Shown: in pieces, positions 21,498 through 32,924 of the stretch
Position numbering within the stretch: position 1 is the stretch's first letter
Layout of the letters: each line of letters begins with the position of its first letter
From: Nemertoderma westbladi
Taxonomy: Eukaryota > Xenacoelomorpha > Nemertodermatida > Nemertodermatidae
DNA: 64,000 nucleotides
Assembly (NCBI GenBank): GCA_032718475.1
Contig: JAUCBJ010000065.1
Coordinates: forward strand, 1-64,000
Reading direction: 5' to 3'
Program-made: the position numbers and the translations under genes
The notes under the pieces: generated by a model
What the model was told of the DNA's origin: nothing
Databases searched by the model: none
What the model saw: only the letters and a program-made list of their open reading frames with translations

Positions 21498-23382
21498 TCA
21501 TTGAAGGACCGTGTATTATTGCGGGCTATTAGTCAGTCTTAGTCATATAGTCAGTCAGTACAGTCTATAGTCAGTCTTGATACCGAAAACCACAACAGTA
21601 AGGAAAGTGTATTAGCACTTTTGGAACCTTTTAGAGATACAAAGCTGTATTTGGAGCTTTTCTTGCCAGAGGCACTCTAATTATTAAATGTCCTGTGATT
21701 TCTTTGCTTTTAATTCCGTCTTAATTCCGTCTCAGTTTTATTATCCATTCAATCTGAAACTTGTCAGATGTGTGCAAGAACACATTCTGCGTCTTTCTGA
21801 TGAAGGTGCTTCATTTGTAGTTATCCTCTCTGCCGCTAGATGGCGAAATTTCTGAAAGTGAAAACCTTCACTCATTTTGTTATTTGTTAACATTTCAAGC
21901 TAAAACTTAGTAGATATACATTCTAGACCGTAAACCATCAACAGGCTGCATCTTTGTTGGGACGGTAATCGCTCGTCAATTCTCCAGTCTACCGCTAGTG
22001 GGCTGAAATGAAAACATTTTATAAACTTCTGGAATTAAAACCTTCAGCCATTTCGTCATATTGTTTATAAGCCTTTCTTCCTGGTTGATACCTGGTACAT
22101 GCAGTATATTCTAGACCTCAGACTGATGAATTTATACGAGGTCTTAAATCGACTGCATTTACCCAGTCTGCTTCTGGATGATAAGGTGATTCTGGGGAAA
22201 TCTGCTTAGATTTTGCTTTTATTTCTTTCGAGTTGACAGGTTATAAGGTGGTATCACGTGCCTGCTCGAATGCCCCACTTCGTGTACTTCAAATGCAGAT
22301 CAATATGTAACATAGTATGAACAAAGAGTTAATTAGCATTGAAGGGAAAGGAGTAGGCATGTTATTTATAACTGTATTACTTATAATATTGAAAATAACG
22401 ATAAATTATTTTAAAATTGATAAAATACACTACAAAATGTTTCGAATCCATTGGTTTTTTTTACGTCTCTGTATTAGCTAAAGACTTGTCAATTGTGCCT
22501 ATTCTCATGTTTCACCACTACCTGAAATTATCGCAATAACGCTATTGTTCAAAAACTTAACCCAACCCAAACGTATCCATAGCTCAAAACTCAACCTAAC
22601 CCACGACCTAACCCTAACCCAACCCGATCCCAAGCTAACCATAATACAATGGGTTTAATCGTTATTGTCAGTCTTTGTAACCTTCAGTTGAAGAAAACCT
22701 GCAGCACTTTGCAAAAAAAGATGGAAATCAACTTAAAATTGACATCTAATCTTGTTCCGAACCCGGTCTTCTAATTCGACCCTAGGTGGTGGTGCCCCAG
22801 GGGGGGGGAGTGCTCACACAGTTCAGTTCAGTGTCCCTAGCTGTTATCTATCTAAACGCTCGAATTGTCACAGTTACATAATTGTCATTCGTTGACCAAT
22901 GCCGAGAGCAGGTAAGATGCGCACCTACTTACACCTCCGCTCAACATCAGTCAATTTTCAGGCTCAGTTACGCGAACTTTAAGCCTAACGAATACCCCGG
23001 CATCCCTCAGTAATGCATTCAGGCCTCTCTATCTGTTCAGTGGGTGTGAACAATGACGCCCGTGCCTGAACAGTTAATTGTTTGCGTAGAATCTTTTGCA
23101 TAAATATATCAGCCTCTAAGAAAAAAGAATAATATGCTTACAAAATAAATGTTATCATTATATTACCCATGTCCTGGAATATAGGGTCGTAAATCACTGG
23201 CTTGCCAACAACGCCCTTTATAAATGGCCTTGATAAATGTTAGAAAAAACTAGCTATTATAAAAATATTTGGGGTGTCCGAGCAGATAACGTGCAGATAA
23301 TATTTATCATAATTGTGACAATGTGTCAAGGAAATTGTGGCAATGTACAGGTGAAAGGGTGATTGAGGAATCAGCCTCAATT
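21498..23382. other. Non-coding stretch with old ~190-bp repeats
   Basis: Two strongly diverged copies of a ~190-bp unit lie at about 21780-21960 and 21950-22140, sharing tgc(g/a)tctttg, ctaccgctag/ctgccgctag, aaaaccttca and tatattctagacc. Around 22555-22640 there is a degenerate ccaaccctaac-type tract. No gene was found. Confidence 0.45.
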
Positions 23383-23388
23383 TTTATT
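23383..23388 (-). promoter_or_regulatory. Candidate poly(A) signal AATAAA
   Basis: AATAAA on the minus strand about 165 bp past the stop of the 748-codon gene. It is the first canonical hexamer I see downstream; position alone supports it. Confidence 0.35.
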
Positions 23389-23551
23389 CCTAAAATAATG
23401 TTAATGTAGTTAATTAAAAAATTATGATATATGAATTTTGGTACTTCTTATATTTTCTATTCGATTATGGCAATTTCACTATTATACGACTATATTATTC
23501 TTATTTCTTACATCCACACTCTACAATTATTTAAGATGATGCACATCTATC

Positions 23552-25798
23552 TTATCCGATTATGATAGGTGCCTGTGGAGGCGGGGGTTGGGGTGGTGGC
23601 GGGGGTGGAGGCGGTGGTCGTGGTTGTGGAGGTAGATGGACTATAGTGGGTCCAGGCGGATGGGGTGGTGGTGGATGAATACACTGGGGTGGGCTAGGGG
23701 GCGAGGGCGGTCTTGGGGGCACCACGACCACAATGTCCTCCTTTTTCTTCTTTCGAAGCCCACCTTCTGGGGGATTACTATATTTATTCCTTTCGCGATC
23801 GGCTCCTAAATGCATCCAACCAAGTCGCTCGCAATCCTTCACTGGTGGCACACCGGTCTGGTTTCCCTTTTTATTTTTACGTTGATTTTGATTAACGATT
23901 GTTGTAACGTCCACTGGTTCCCTGTGTTGACGCCGAGGCGAAGAATAGCTACAACGGGAGGTTGTTGGACAACCATACTGGGGTACTGGTACGGGAACAT
24001 TGTACGGGATAATAATTGGTGGTTCTGGCGGTGGCGGGGGAGGTTGTGGGGGAGGTGGTGGTGCCTGTTGTGTGGAGTTACATATAGTTTGACGGACTTG
24101 CGGGTTGGCAGTCGTGCTGGTGTTCTGGTTTGTTTTGCTGATCATTTTCTCACGTTGACAAAAACCGGAGCAGGAATCATCCATACAATAATCACAATTA
24201 AACCCAGGACAGGAGCCATCGTTGCAACTTTTACAACCAGGTACCATCTCAATATTCATATTAATATCTTTGATAGAAATGTTCCTCGGCTCCTTTTTCA
24301 AAGGATATGGCAACCCTTGTATTTCATTCATAGGCGTCAAATTATTGTGTCCCATTGGTGGATTTGACGGTTGTGAAGGAGTCAAATTAACATGATTCGG
24401 TTGGGTGGATGGCATCGAATTTGGTTGACTCAGAGGGGCTACTGTGGTAGGATAATTAACCGGTTGGATGAGTCTAGCAGGCGAAGGCCGAGTGAAACCA
24501 ACATTTTTCAGTTTTTTCGATTTTTTGGGCTTAGTATTCGATTCATCTGATTCAGATCCACTGCTTTTCCAATAAATTTCGTCTAAAGGAAAAAATGGAT
24601 GTGTTTTAGGTTCGTAATCATAGGGGGGATAGGTGGGTGGAGCATGATCCTCTACCATTTTCTTATCATACATTTCATCAAGAGGGACGAATGGATGCTT
24701 CCTTGGTTCATATTGATGAAGCGTGTCTTTAAAGTAATAGGGTTCCCCTGGCCCATGTTGGTTGTTTAGCAAGTGTTCTGCCTCATCCAGAGGTACAAAA
24801 TCAACTGTCGGAGGATTAAATCTGTATTCATCATTTAGTTTGAGAACCCTATCCCTACGTCGATTCGCGTATTTCGTATCCAGTGAGATAAATGGGATGT
24901 TTCGCTTTTCGAATTCATATTTACCCCTCTCAATGTTCCTATTCCAATATGGATCCGAATATTTTTCCTCCAAAGAATGAAAAGGGTATTCTTTGGGCCG
25001 GGGGTGGTATGTTTGGTTTTCTACCTCCCTGTTGCGATGTTGGTCACCGTACATATCCCCTAGTGGAATGAACGGCACTTGTTTTGGTTGATATCGGTGA
25101 GGAGTATTTTCCCTGTGTTGGTTGGTTTGTGTTTGGTACAACAAGTCCAAGGGCTGGAAAGGATTGGATCTTGGCTGGTATCTGTGCCTGTCTTTAACAG
25201 TTTGGGTACTGGTGCCAGTTCCCATTGTTCTGGAGACAGACAGATCATCAGTATCATCTGAGATTGTTGTATTGTTATTGGTTTCCTCAGTAGAACCATC
25301 AGACTCATCGCTCTCACAATAATCGTGACTTGTGTGGTGATGATTATATGAATGCAAGTTATGGGGATGATATTGTTCAATGAGGTGCGAATGGGATGAA
25401 TTGTGGTAGTGTGGGATCGTCTGATGTAGAGATGAGTCATTGAGATATTGCTGGTGAGACCCGATGCAGCTGAGCTGAGCTTGTGTATGCTGGTGAGTCC
25501 CGATGCAGCTTGGCTGAGCTGGTATTTGATACGAACAACCATCACCATGACAATGTGTGTTTGACGTGACATTACCTTCCATGGCCCTTATGCCACAATC
25601 ATTAGATGTAAAGGCAAAGACCCCTGGAGCCATGCCTGGGTCAAGTTCATCAAAGGCCGCTGCATCGGGTTCATTAGCTAAGAACCGTCCTACCCTACCA
25701 ACCATCCTTCTTAGACAGTCCATGGAACGTGTAAATTTGCTGGTAGGCGGTGGTGCAGCCTCAAGAACTTCATCAGTTTCGGAACTATATCTACGCAT
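23552..25798 (-). CDS. Proline-rich protein with seven PFxPLD-type repeats, 748 aa
   Basis: An intact, apparently intronless frame starting MRRYSSETDEVLEAAPPP. Residues ~20-45 are basic and may form an amphipathic helix; ~80-160 are rich in His, Ser and Gln. Residues ~205-408 hold seven degenerate repeats of the form Y-x-P-(K/R)-x-x-P-F-x-P-L-D-x-x-Y (examples RYQPRSNPFQPLD, DYEPKTHPFFPLDEIY). A Lys/Ser patch follows, then at ~520-548 a cysteine cluster (CKSCNDGSC...CDYCMDDSC) that could bind metal. Two polyproline blocks lie near 580-596 and 700-748. I do not recognise the family. The composition suggests a largely disordered scaffold with SH3/WW/EVH1-type ligand stretches; that is inference. 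No mobile-element motif was found. The long unbroken frame argues for a real gene or final exon. Confidence 0.72.
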   Translation of the reverse strand: MRRYSSETDEVLEAAPPPTSKFTRSMDCLRRMVGRVGRFLANEPDAAAFDELDPGMAPGVFAFTSNDCGIRAMEGNVTSNTHCHGDGCSYQIPAQPSCIGTHQHTQAQLSCIGSHQQYLNDSSLHQTIPHYHNSSHSHLIEQYHPHNLHSYNHHHTSHDYCESDESDGSTEETNNNTTISDDTDDLSVSRTMGTGTSTQTVKDRHRYQPRSNPFQPLDLLYQTQTNQHRENTPHRYQPKQVPFIPLGDMYGDQHRNREVENQTYHPRPKEYPFHSLEEKYSDPYWNRNIERGKYEFEKRNIPFISLDTKYANRRRDRVLKLNDEYRFNPPTVDFVPLDEAEHLLNNQHGPGEPYYFKDTLHQYEPRKHPFVPLDEMYDKKMVEDHAPPTYPPYDYEPKTHPFFPLDEIYWKSSGSESDESNTKPKKSKKLKNVGFTRPSPARLIQPVNYPTTVAPLSQPNSMPSTQPNHVNLTPSQPSNPPMGHNNLTPMNEIQGLPYPLKKEPRNISIKDINMNIEMVPGCKSCNDGSCPGFNCDYCMDDSCSGFCQREKMISKTNQNTSTTANPQVRQTICNSTQQAPPPPPQPPPPPPEPPIIIPYNVPVPVPQYGCPTTSRCSYSSPRRQHREPVDVTTIVNQNQRKNKKGNQTGVPPVKDCERLGWMHLGADRERNKYSNPPEGGLRKKKKEDIVVVVPPRPPSPPSPPQCIHPPPPHPPGPTIVHLPPQPRPPPPPPPPPQPPPPQAPIIIG

Positions 25799-26114
25799 GT
25801 TACTAACTTTACAAATTCTATAAGTTTTATTTCAATATTAATTATTCTTAATTTACATAAATTCCAGATCGACAAGTTAAATATTATTGTTTCGTTCCAT
25901 TCCATTTTACAATACTACATAAACCATGTAGTGCAGGCCTGCGTCATTTTTCAAAAAATAGTACCGGTATTATATTTATCGCGTTTCGACCTCGATTATC
26001 TATAATTACAGGTCGAGAAGCCGTGCACGACCGAGGCTGATAGGGAGCTGAATTTTACAGAAACAAGATTTCTATAAGATATTTGGGAGATTTGTAATTT
26101 TTATGGCTAGAATG

Positions 26115-26665
26115 CCGTATAGCACTACATTATTAAAACATATATCATTGTTACTATGGCAACGTTGCAGAGTTCTAGAACAATATAAAAGTATTATATA
26201 CTATTCTAGAACATAACTAAAATAAAAAAATAATGTTCTAGAACATATAGCTAGTTTTTTTTTCAATTTTAATGTAGCTAGTAAATTGAATAAATTATAT
26301 ATTTTTTAAATAAATTTCTGAATACATTGAAATTAATATTGATTATAGAGCTTTTGTATACTGATGTACGGTAACTAATTAGTTTAATTATCCATTGGGT
26401 ATTGGCTTTTGTTGGCCTTTGAATCCGTTCAATATTCCTTTTCTTATCTGTCGCCTCCACATGTATTCTGTCAGTTTTTGGAGAATTTTAAAGTTATTCT
26501 ACCAATTTTAAATTTGAAAAATAAGTTAAATATTCTATAACATTATATTTTTTATTTTATAAATATTCTAGAATAGTGTGGCATAATAATTATATTTTGT
26601 TCTAGAACTCTACAATGTTGTCATGGTAACAATGATTTATGTTATAAAAATGTAGTGCTATACGG
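26115..26665. mobile_element. ~550-bp inverted-repeat MITE
   Basis: Arms of about 100 bp (26115-26211 and 26566-26665) are imperfect inverted repeats beginning ccgtatagcactacat. Both contain ttctagaac and a ttgtta(c/t)(c/t)atg segment. The interior is AT-rich with no coding sequence. I could not fix a target-site duplication. Confidence 0.6.
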
Positions 26666-26812
26666 ACCTGTTACTGCAATTTCACCATTTACATTTATAC
26701 GAACTACAAATTTATATGATAGCTAGTGATTTACGTATGTTTCCCTAGTATTTTTGGAACAATTTTCATTGTCATAATATCAGGAATTACTATGACCGGT
26801 ACAAGTATAGTA

Positions 26813-27745
26813 CACCATAACCCATTTTTTGCAACCATTTAATACAACAACCATTATTAGGGAGTCGGAGCCCCACCACCCCCCCCCCCCCCCCCCCCCC
26901 AAATTTTTTTCAAATTTTAATAAAATGCTACGAAATTGGGCATGATGATAGATCGACACCTTTTCTTACTGGTGGCATGGCCGGATTTTTTAATTTATGA
27001 GCTATTTCGAGACAACAAGCCGTTAAAAATCGTCTATTTCGCAATATTTAGCCACATCCGTCAGCTTTATTTTTCGTCTTTGGAATGAGATCTAGATGTC
27101 ATTAGAACCGCCTTCATCTGCAGATTCAGATTCTGAAACCTGTTGTAAATTTCACCAAGAACTTACGGAGATATTGTCAAAATACTAAGATATAAATTTT
27201 TGTGACGTAAATCGTTATAATTCTAATGTTTTTTTTACTCAATTCTAGAATATTAATTATGGGTAATGAAAAAACAAGATGGAGAGTTTTAAAAGCTCAG
27301 CTAAATAATAATTAATATTCTAGAATTTTCTAGAATCTAGAATTTTATTAAAGACAACAAAACATCAGAATTATAGCGATTTACGTCTCTAAATTTACAC
27401 ATTTAGTATTTTGATAATATCTTTACCAATTTTTGGTTAAATTTAGAACGGTTTTCAGATTCGGAATCTACAGACGAAGGCGCTTCGAATAATATCTAGA
27501 TTACATTTCAAAGACGTAAAATAAAGTCTACGGAGGTGGTTAAACATTGCTAAACAGACATTTTTTAAGGACTTGTTGTATGGATATAACTGAGAAATTA
27601 AAAAATCCGGCCAGGCCATGAAAAGGTATCGATCTATCATCATATCGAATTTCGTAGCATTTTATTGAAATTTGAAAAAATTAGGGGGGGGGGGGGGGGG
27701 GGCTCTGACCCCCTAAAAATAGTTGTTGAATTAAGGGTTATGGTG
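26813..27745. mobile_element. 933-bp near-palindromic MITE with poly(C)/poly(G) arms
   Basis: The ends read CACCATAACCC and GGGTTATGGTG, each flanked by TA, as expected for Tc1/mariner-type insertion. Almost the whole element is an inverted repeat. The left arm carries poly(C) at about 26879-26900 after ggagcccc; the right carries poly(G) at about 27685-27703 before ggctctgacc. Further in, gacgtaaatcgttataattct mirrors agaattatagcgatttacgtc around a ~130-bp centre. Long minus-strand frames in it are by-products. A half copy lies at 15210-15498. Confidence 0.75.
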
Positions 27746-27747
27746 TA

Positions 27748-29481
27748 TGTATGTATACAGCTACTTTGTGATAATTGTCGTCTTTTTTGGGTTTTATAGT
27801 AATTTTATTATGTTGTAGAACATTATAATTATATATTGTGTAATTATATATATTATATTATGTATTACGAATACGAAATATATTATATTGTGAATTCTAA
27901 TTGTTACGAAAGTGGATATTGCACCTCATACGTTAGTGCTTTGTTTTCAAAAAATTATTTTTATAATTTCAAATTATACCGTACTAGCTATAGTAAAAAA
28001 AAACGAAGAAACATGTGCTACCTTATTAATTAATATCTACTAATGTTCTAGAATACTACTAATAACGAAATTAAAATTTCAAAACTACGAGCTAGGTCAT
28101 AAAACAAACACTAGCTACCATAAAAAATATCTAGTAATGTTCGAGAACATTCATGAATAGCCTAAAGACAACAAAACCCCCAAATTTGCTGTGTACATAG
28201 GCCTACTATACAGTACTAGTACCCATATTTAGTGCTGGCTACATCTCATTATTTTATAAAACGCATTTAAATTTCAAAATTAAAAAAAATATATAAAAAA
28301 TCATTTAAAAATTTATAGTAATGCCAATAATATCTTCCAAAATATTTTACAAAATTATGCTACAAAAACAATTTCATCTAGAACATTATTTTTTCTTAAA
28401 ATTTATAGCTCATGTTCTAGTACATTGCACTTGTAGGTTATATGCCCAAATTTCGTAATTTTACTTGCAGGTTTTTTCTATATTGAATGTTGTTAATGTT
28501 CTAGAACATCATGTAATCTTAATATTGAAATAGATAATTATGGAACAAAATGTTTAATGTTCCAGAACATTTTAAAAGATATATAAATGCAAAGATTCTA
28601 TTTTAATAATTGTATGGATATCAATTTTTCATTTGAGCATTCCCTTGTGCACCAGATGAGCTCGCTATGCCTCTGGGCGCATCGCCTCCTTGCATCCTTA
28701 AATGGTAGCTAATAATACTGGTGTTTCCTCTGGGGAGTATTGTTCTGGGGGGACGGCACTGAACATAAGACGAAAAGGTAAGACTGTGTGCATGATCCTT
28801 ACCCTAGCAGCCACATAAAGCTTTACATTTTTTACGAAACTTTTTATAGGTGAAATGATCTGTACCTGTGAGTATAAAATGTACGCTGTTAAATTTTGTT
28901 GTGATCGAATTCTTTGTTCCCGATTTATATAAATTAATTCCCAACAGCTTATTGCGGAAAGTTACTTTGATTATTTATGATCATAACTTATTTGCAACTT
29001 ATTCTTCACCACTCGAAGCTTTTTGTCTGGCTATTATTATACAAATTTCCATGTAGCATTTCCATTAATATAGACTTTTTGGGCAGAAATAACAATGTAA
29101 TTTAATAATATGCAATCCGAATCATTGCGAATTACTTTTGAGTTTATGTACGAATGACGACTGCTTTATAATATGAATCGCCTTGACTTTGGACACAATA
29201 CCCATTGTATCAAAATTTATTTATGCCCTGTAAAAAGAAATACCTATCCACGATATTTTTAACGATATACCTGTGGTAAATTCAGGCTTATTGTGACTAC
29301 ATTTGTTGGTTTTCTCTATCTCTATTATTATTCAGTTGTGTCATCACAACAAAAAAAAATCAAAATGACAAACATAAAATTAATTGCAACATTACAGTAT
29401 AACGAGAAGATTACTTATTCTACAGTAAATATATAATATATAATAAATATAATATATTTAATTATCGCATAAATTTCCCTG
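27748..29481. other. AT-rich non-coding stretch
   Basis: No gene found. Exact or near copies of TTCTAGAA are scattered through it (28046, 28499 and near-matches). A GC-richer patch at about 28640-28760 is unexplained. ATTAAA on the minus strand near 29456-29461 could serve as the poly(A) signal of the gene ending at 29482. Confidence 0.45.
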
Positions 29482-29689
29482 TTATAAAAGTTCGGGAGTT
29501 TTCCAGTTCAGTATATATGTCAGCTGTTCTTTTATACGGTTGATTTGACGATGAAGGACTTGGTGAAGTTGTGGGAATGATTGCTGTACAACCCGACTGA
29601 GACCGTTGCCACACAGAGTTACGGTATAGAGAGGAGTAGGTCCCGGGGAAACCGATAAATATCCGTCGCAATCAACGTCTTCTAGGGCC
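29482..29689 (-). CDS. Unknown spliced gene, terminal exon
   Basis: The acceptor reads tttcctcctag on the minus strand. The exon completes a codon with one base and runs 69 codons to TAA at 29484-29482. It encodes ALEDVDCDGYLSV, SPGPTPLYTVTLCGNGLS and a glutamine-rich basic helix SFPQLHQVLHRQINRIKEQL before the end KTPELL. The frame joins exactly to the exon at 30506-30628. I do not recognise the product. The shorter minus-strand frame with a Met at 29671 is in a different phase and is a shadow. Confidence 0.75.
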
Positions 29690-30505
29690 CTAGGAGGAAA
29701 TACAGTAGTAATATTATGTCACTGCAGTCAAAAAATTTACTACCTTTTGGCGACATTGCGCCAGTATGTAGTTAAGTTCATCTTTACAGAGTTTATATAA
29801 CATTACCGGAATGCTGTCAAGTTTGCATTGTTTTTGAAACACAATATTCGAAATTGATTATACTAGAACTAATGCGCCTTGCGTTCAAAAACACAGTAAT
29901 TTTCACCCTCAAGTTACTACAATTGTATGACTATGGATAACTGGAACATAGTGTCTCAATTCACTTGGATTGCTGTTGTGAATCGTGTTTTCTTTGCATT
30001 GGAACTGCGGGGGGGGGGGGGGGGGGGCATCGTGCTAGACTCCGCTATTTTGATTTGTGTGGAAACTTTAGTTAACTTCAAAATGAAAACCTGAAAGTTT
30101 GACTAACAGAAATTTCAGTGCAGTTAATTTCTACTGGGTCTCCCGCATTAGCGCGACAATTCAATAAGCCCACTCAATTTGCTATTTCATTTATCAACAT
30201 ATTTCTTAATTCTTTTCTATTTAAGCTACAGAATGAAAGCGAAAATATAAAAAATTCTGACTCAACCAGTCAGAGATGAAACTAACTACTGTATGTTTCA
30301 AATTTCATGTAATCTCATTAAGATTTGTAGAAATATTGGGGGGAAGGGGTGGGGGCACCTGAATATAGACACTATATTCCAGGACAGAATGTATAACCGT
30401 AGGCAGTTTACATTGAATTAATGAAAAAAAAACGAAATGTTTCTTACATACAAATGTTTCTTGAAATGGTTCTTAATGTAAGCACTCTGTGGTAATGTTT
30501 CTTAC

Positions 30506-30628
30506 AATGTAAGCACTCTGTGGTAATCCCATCCATTTGTTTCGCCGAGTTCACGCACCCACTCAAAGAATGCCATTGTGTTGTCGTTCTTGTTCAGGTC
30601 GGTAAGAAGTATCATCTTCAAAGGAACC
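30506..30628 (-). CDS. Unknown spliced gene, penultimate exon
   Basis: Acceptor tgacag, donor tt|gtaaga. It is 123 nt, phase 2 at both ends, and encodes VPLKMILLTDLNKNDN and TMAFFEWVRELGETNGWDYH. The last 22 exonic bases (30506-30527) are repeated in the intron at 30475-30496 (31-bp period), but only the exonic copy is followed by a GT donor. Confidence 0.78.
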
Positions 30629-31747
30629 CTGTCAGAATTATTGAAATAATACGATAATAATACACAAATATACGAGTATAGGTGCAGTTGTTAGTAGGCA
30701 AGCTAAAAACTCTAACTTTAATCCTGACTAAAAAATAGTTGCAAACTAAAAATGGTAGCCTATTAACTAAATAAATAACAAGAAGGGCCTTTATGGGTAG
30801 ATTCAGATTGTGGATTGAAATTTTTTGGTAGAAATAATTATTATTCAATTTATCTATATTAAATAATTTTATTTTCAAGTCGGCGTGAAATACGGCGTGA
30901 AATAAAGTAAGTACAATGATGGGCTATGAGGTGATTATATCACGGCGTGAAATAAAATAACAGTACCGGTATTATTTCAGTACGATTGTACCTTATTCTA
31001 CGATCACGCTGAGTTAAGCCTAACAGTAAGTCATTCATCACCGATACTGACAGCACAAGAATCATAGGTCGTTACCGGTACGGTACCGTACCAGTGTCAT
31101 TCATTCTGTCACTACCTACAACACCTAGTAGGCCTTATTGCCTACTTATAAAGCCTTAAGGCTGCAAGCAGTACAAGAGGTGGTTACCGGTACCGTAGAG
31201 TTCCGATGTGATATGTGATTTTTAATTAATAAAACTTCGAAATTTGAAAATAAAACGACATATTCGATTTAAATAAAGTACGTATTTCACTTTCATGCTC
31301 TCGTTTCAAATTTCACTCACTCGCTTCCACTCGTTCGTTGAAATATTACAACTCGGCCCGGCGTGAAATACAGTGGTACTTTATTTAAATCGAATATAGC
31401 GTAATTATTTATTGTATATAAATAATTTATACAATTACATATTAAATAATCCAATAAATGGTAAATGGCTACAGCTATTGTAGGCAGAGCCAGTTGGTTT
31501 TAGTTTGAAAGTCTATCTATATCCTATATTCTACATACAGTATATGAATGTAGGCCTACAGTATACCGAAAAGTTCGTTAAACAGCGCTCAAATACATCT
31601 GCAATGAAATAGGCTTTATAAGGACATGGATTATGGATATTCAATTTATGCAGGGAATGTCAAGTAAAAAATTATCCACATCTTTGCATTTTGAAATATG
31701 GCAACATTATAGAAGATGGCGTGTTTGTTTTAGTTTTAGTAATTTAC

Positions 31748-31879
31748 CTGCATATAAATGAAGATTGAGGTCTATAAATCTTCTTTGGTTTCTCCAACCA
31801 GAAAGTTGCCAGATTATCGTTATGTATACGCTTCAATAGCAATGCATTTCCTTGTAATATCTGTATACGCGGCCAGTAC
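31748..31879 (-). CDS. Unknown spliced gene, internal exon
   Basis: Acceptor atatttttag, donor gcag|gtaaat. It is 132 nt, phase 2 at both ends. It encodes YWPRIQILQGNALLLKRI followed by NDNLATFWLEKPKKIYRP. Its first base completes the TG| codon of the upstream exon as Trp, so both junctions keep frame. Confidence 0.78.
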
Positions 31880-32517
31880 CTAAAAATATCTCATTATTAA
31901 AACCCCAACTGCTATATTTTTTCCCAATGCTTTCACACATTTTAGATAGAACATCAATATAAATTATTACAGCTTTGTTTAGATGATTTAGATGGTTTAT
32001 AGCTGATTTAGGTCGTTTTTATTACTAATGTATAGTTTTTTTGTTAACTATTTGACTAACGAACACTTTCTCGCAATTTTTCGAATTATTTTGTATTGCC
32101 GGGACAAATATCATGGGAATTTCCACCACCAAATTGCGACAGAGCAAGCGAAATTTACCTTAAAAGGTAAAAATGTGTTTTAGAAATGCTCCAAAACCAA
32201 ATAAACGATACATTTTCACTCTTGAGTCGAATGTTTAATTTTCAATGAGTTCGATGCAGTTTTTAATGAAGAAACCGAATCTGTTAGCGGAGTATTAATG
32301 GTCACTCGTATAGATTCCGAGATAATCAGGTTTAAGTCTATTCAGAGTTTGTGAAGATATATTAAATTTTAATATACATGTAGGTAAATCCTGTCATTTA
32401 CGGTACATAATTCTTCACTTTTTTGAAGCATTATTTTTTAATATGATCGCCAAGGACCACACTGTATTTTTATATGCCTCAAGATTTTGAGTACCAGTTT
32501 TTAAATGAGTAGCCTAC

Positions 32518-32745
32518 CAGTCTCTGATGAGTATAGTTCTGGGGGGGAGTGAAATTAAGATTTTTATACTTCGTCCCTCCATCTCTTTTATTAATTCCCT
32601 CGCAATCGCATTCATTTGGCATCCGTCAGCTTGTTTGTTCATAAAAATCGTGATCGGTAAAAGGGGAGAAATAATATAAGCTGTTTGCTTAGGGATAATC
32701 CATGCCAAACTATTTTCTGATACAGGGTGATAATGATCCACACGT
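32518..32745 (-). CDS. Unknown spliced gene, internal exon
   Basis: Acceptor gcgactag, donor actg|gtaggc. It is 228 nt, phase 2 at both ends. It encodes RVDHYHPVSENSLAWIIPKQ, a hydrophobic stretch TAYIISPLLPITIFM, and ARELIKEMEGRSIKILISL ending PPRTILIRDW. Whether the hydrophobic part is a membrane segment or a buried strand cannot be decided here. Confidence 0.75.
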
Positions 32746-32924
32746 CTAGTCGCTTGGAGCTACTTAAAAAGTAAGCAATTTACACATCTAAATGAGATAA
32801 CTGTGTTTGGGAAAGATCTTACAGTTGTCAAAGAAACTACTTGAGTTCGCGAACTGTCAATTTGAATGGATTGCCTACATCCGTCAGGATAATGTGAAAC
32901 AACCAGCCATAGCATTACGTTACA

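Noticed and set aside
19102-21542. Long open frames rich in Phe, Tyr, Ser, Leu (199, 343 and 182 codons)
   Set aside because: They run through the foldback arm repeats; mixed 15/17-bp monomers happen to lack stops. No domain and no independent coding signal.
21830-21850. CTCF-like site (gccgctagatggcg)
   Set aside because: A single partial match inside an old repeat; chance is likely.
22555-22640. Interstitial telomere (ccctaaccc-like words)
   Set aside because: Only two or three degenerate units; below what would support telomeric origin.
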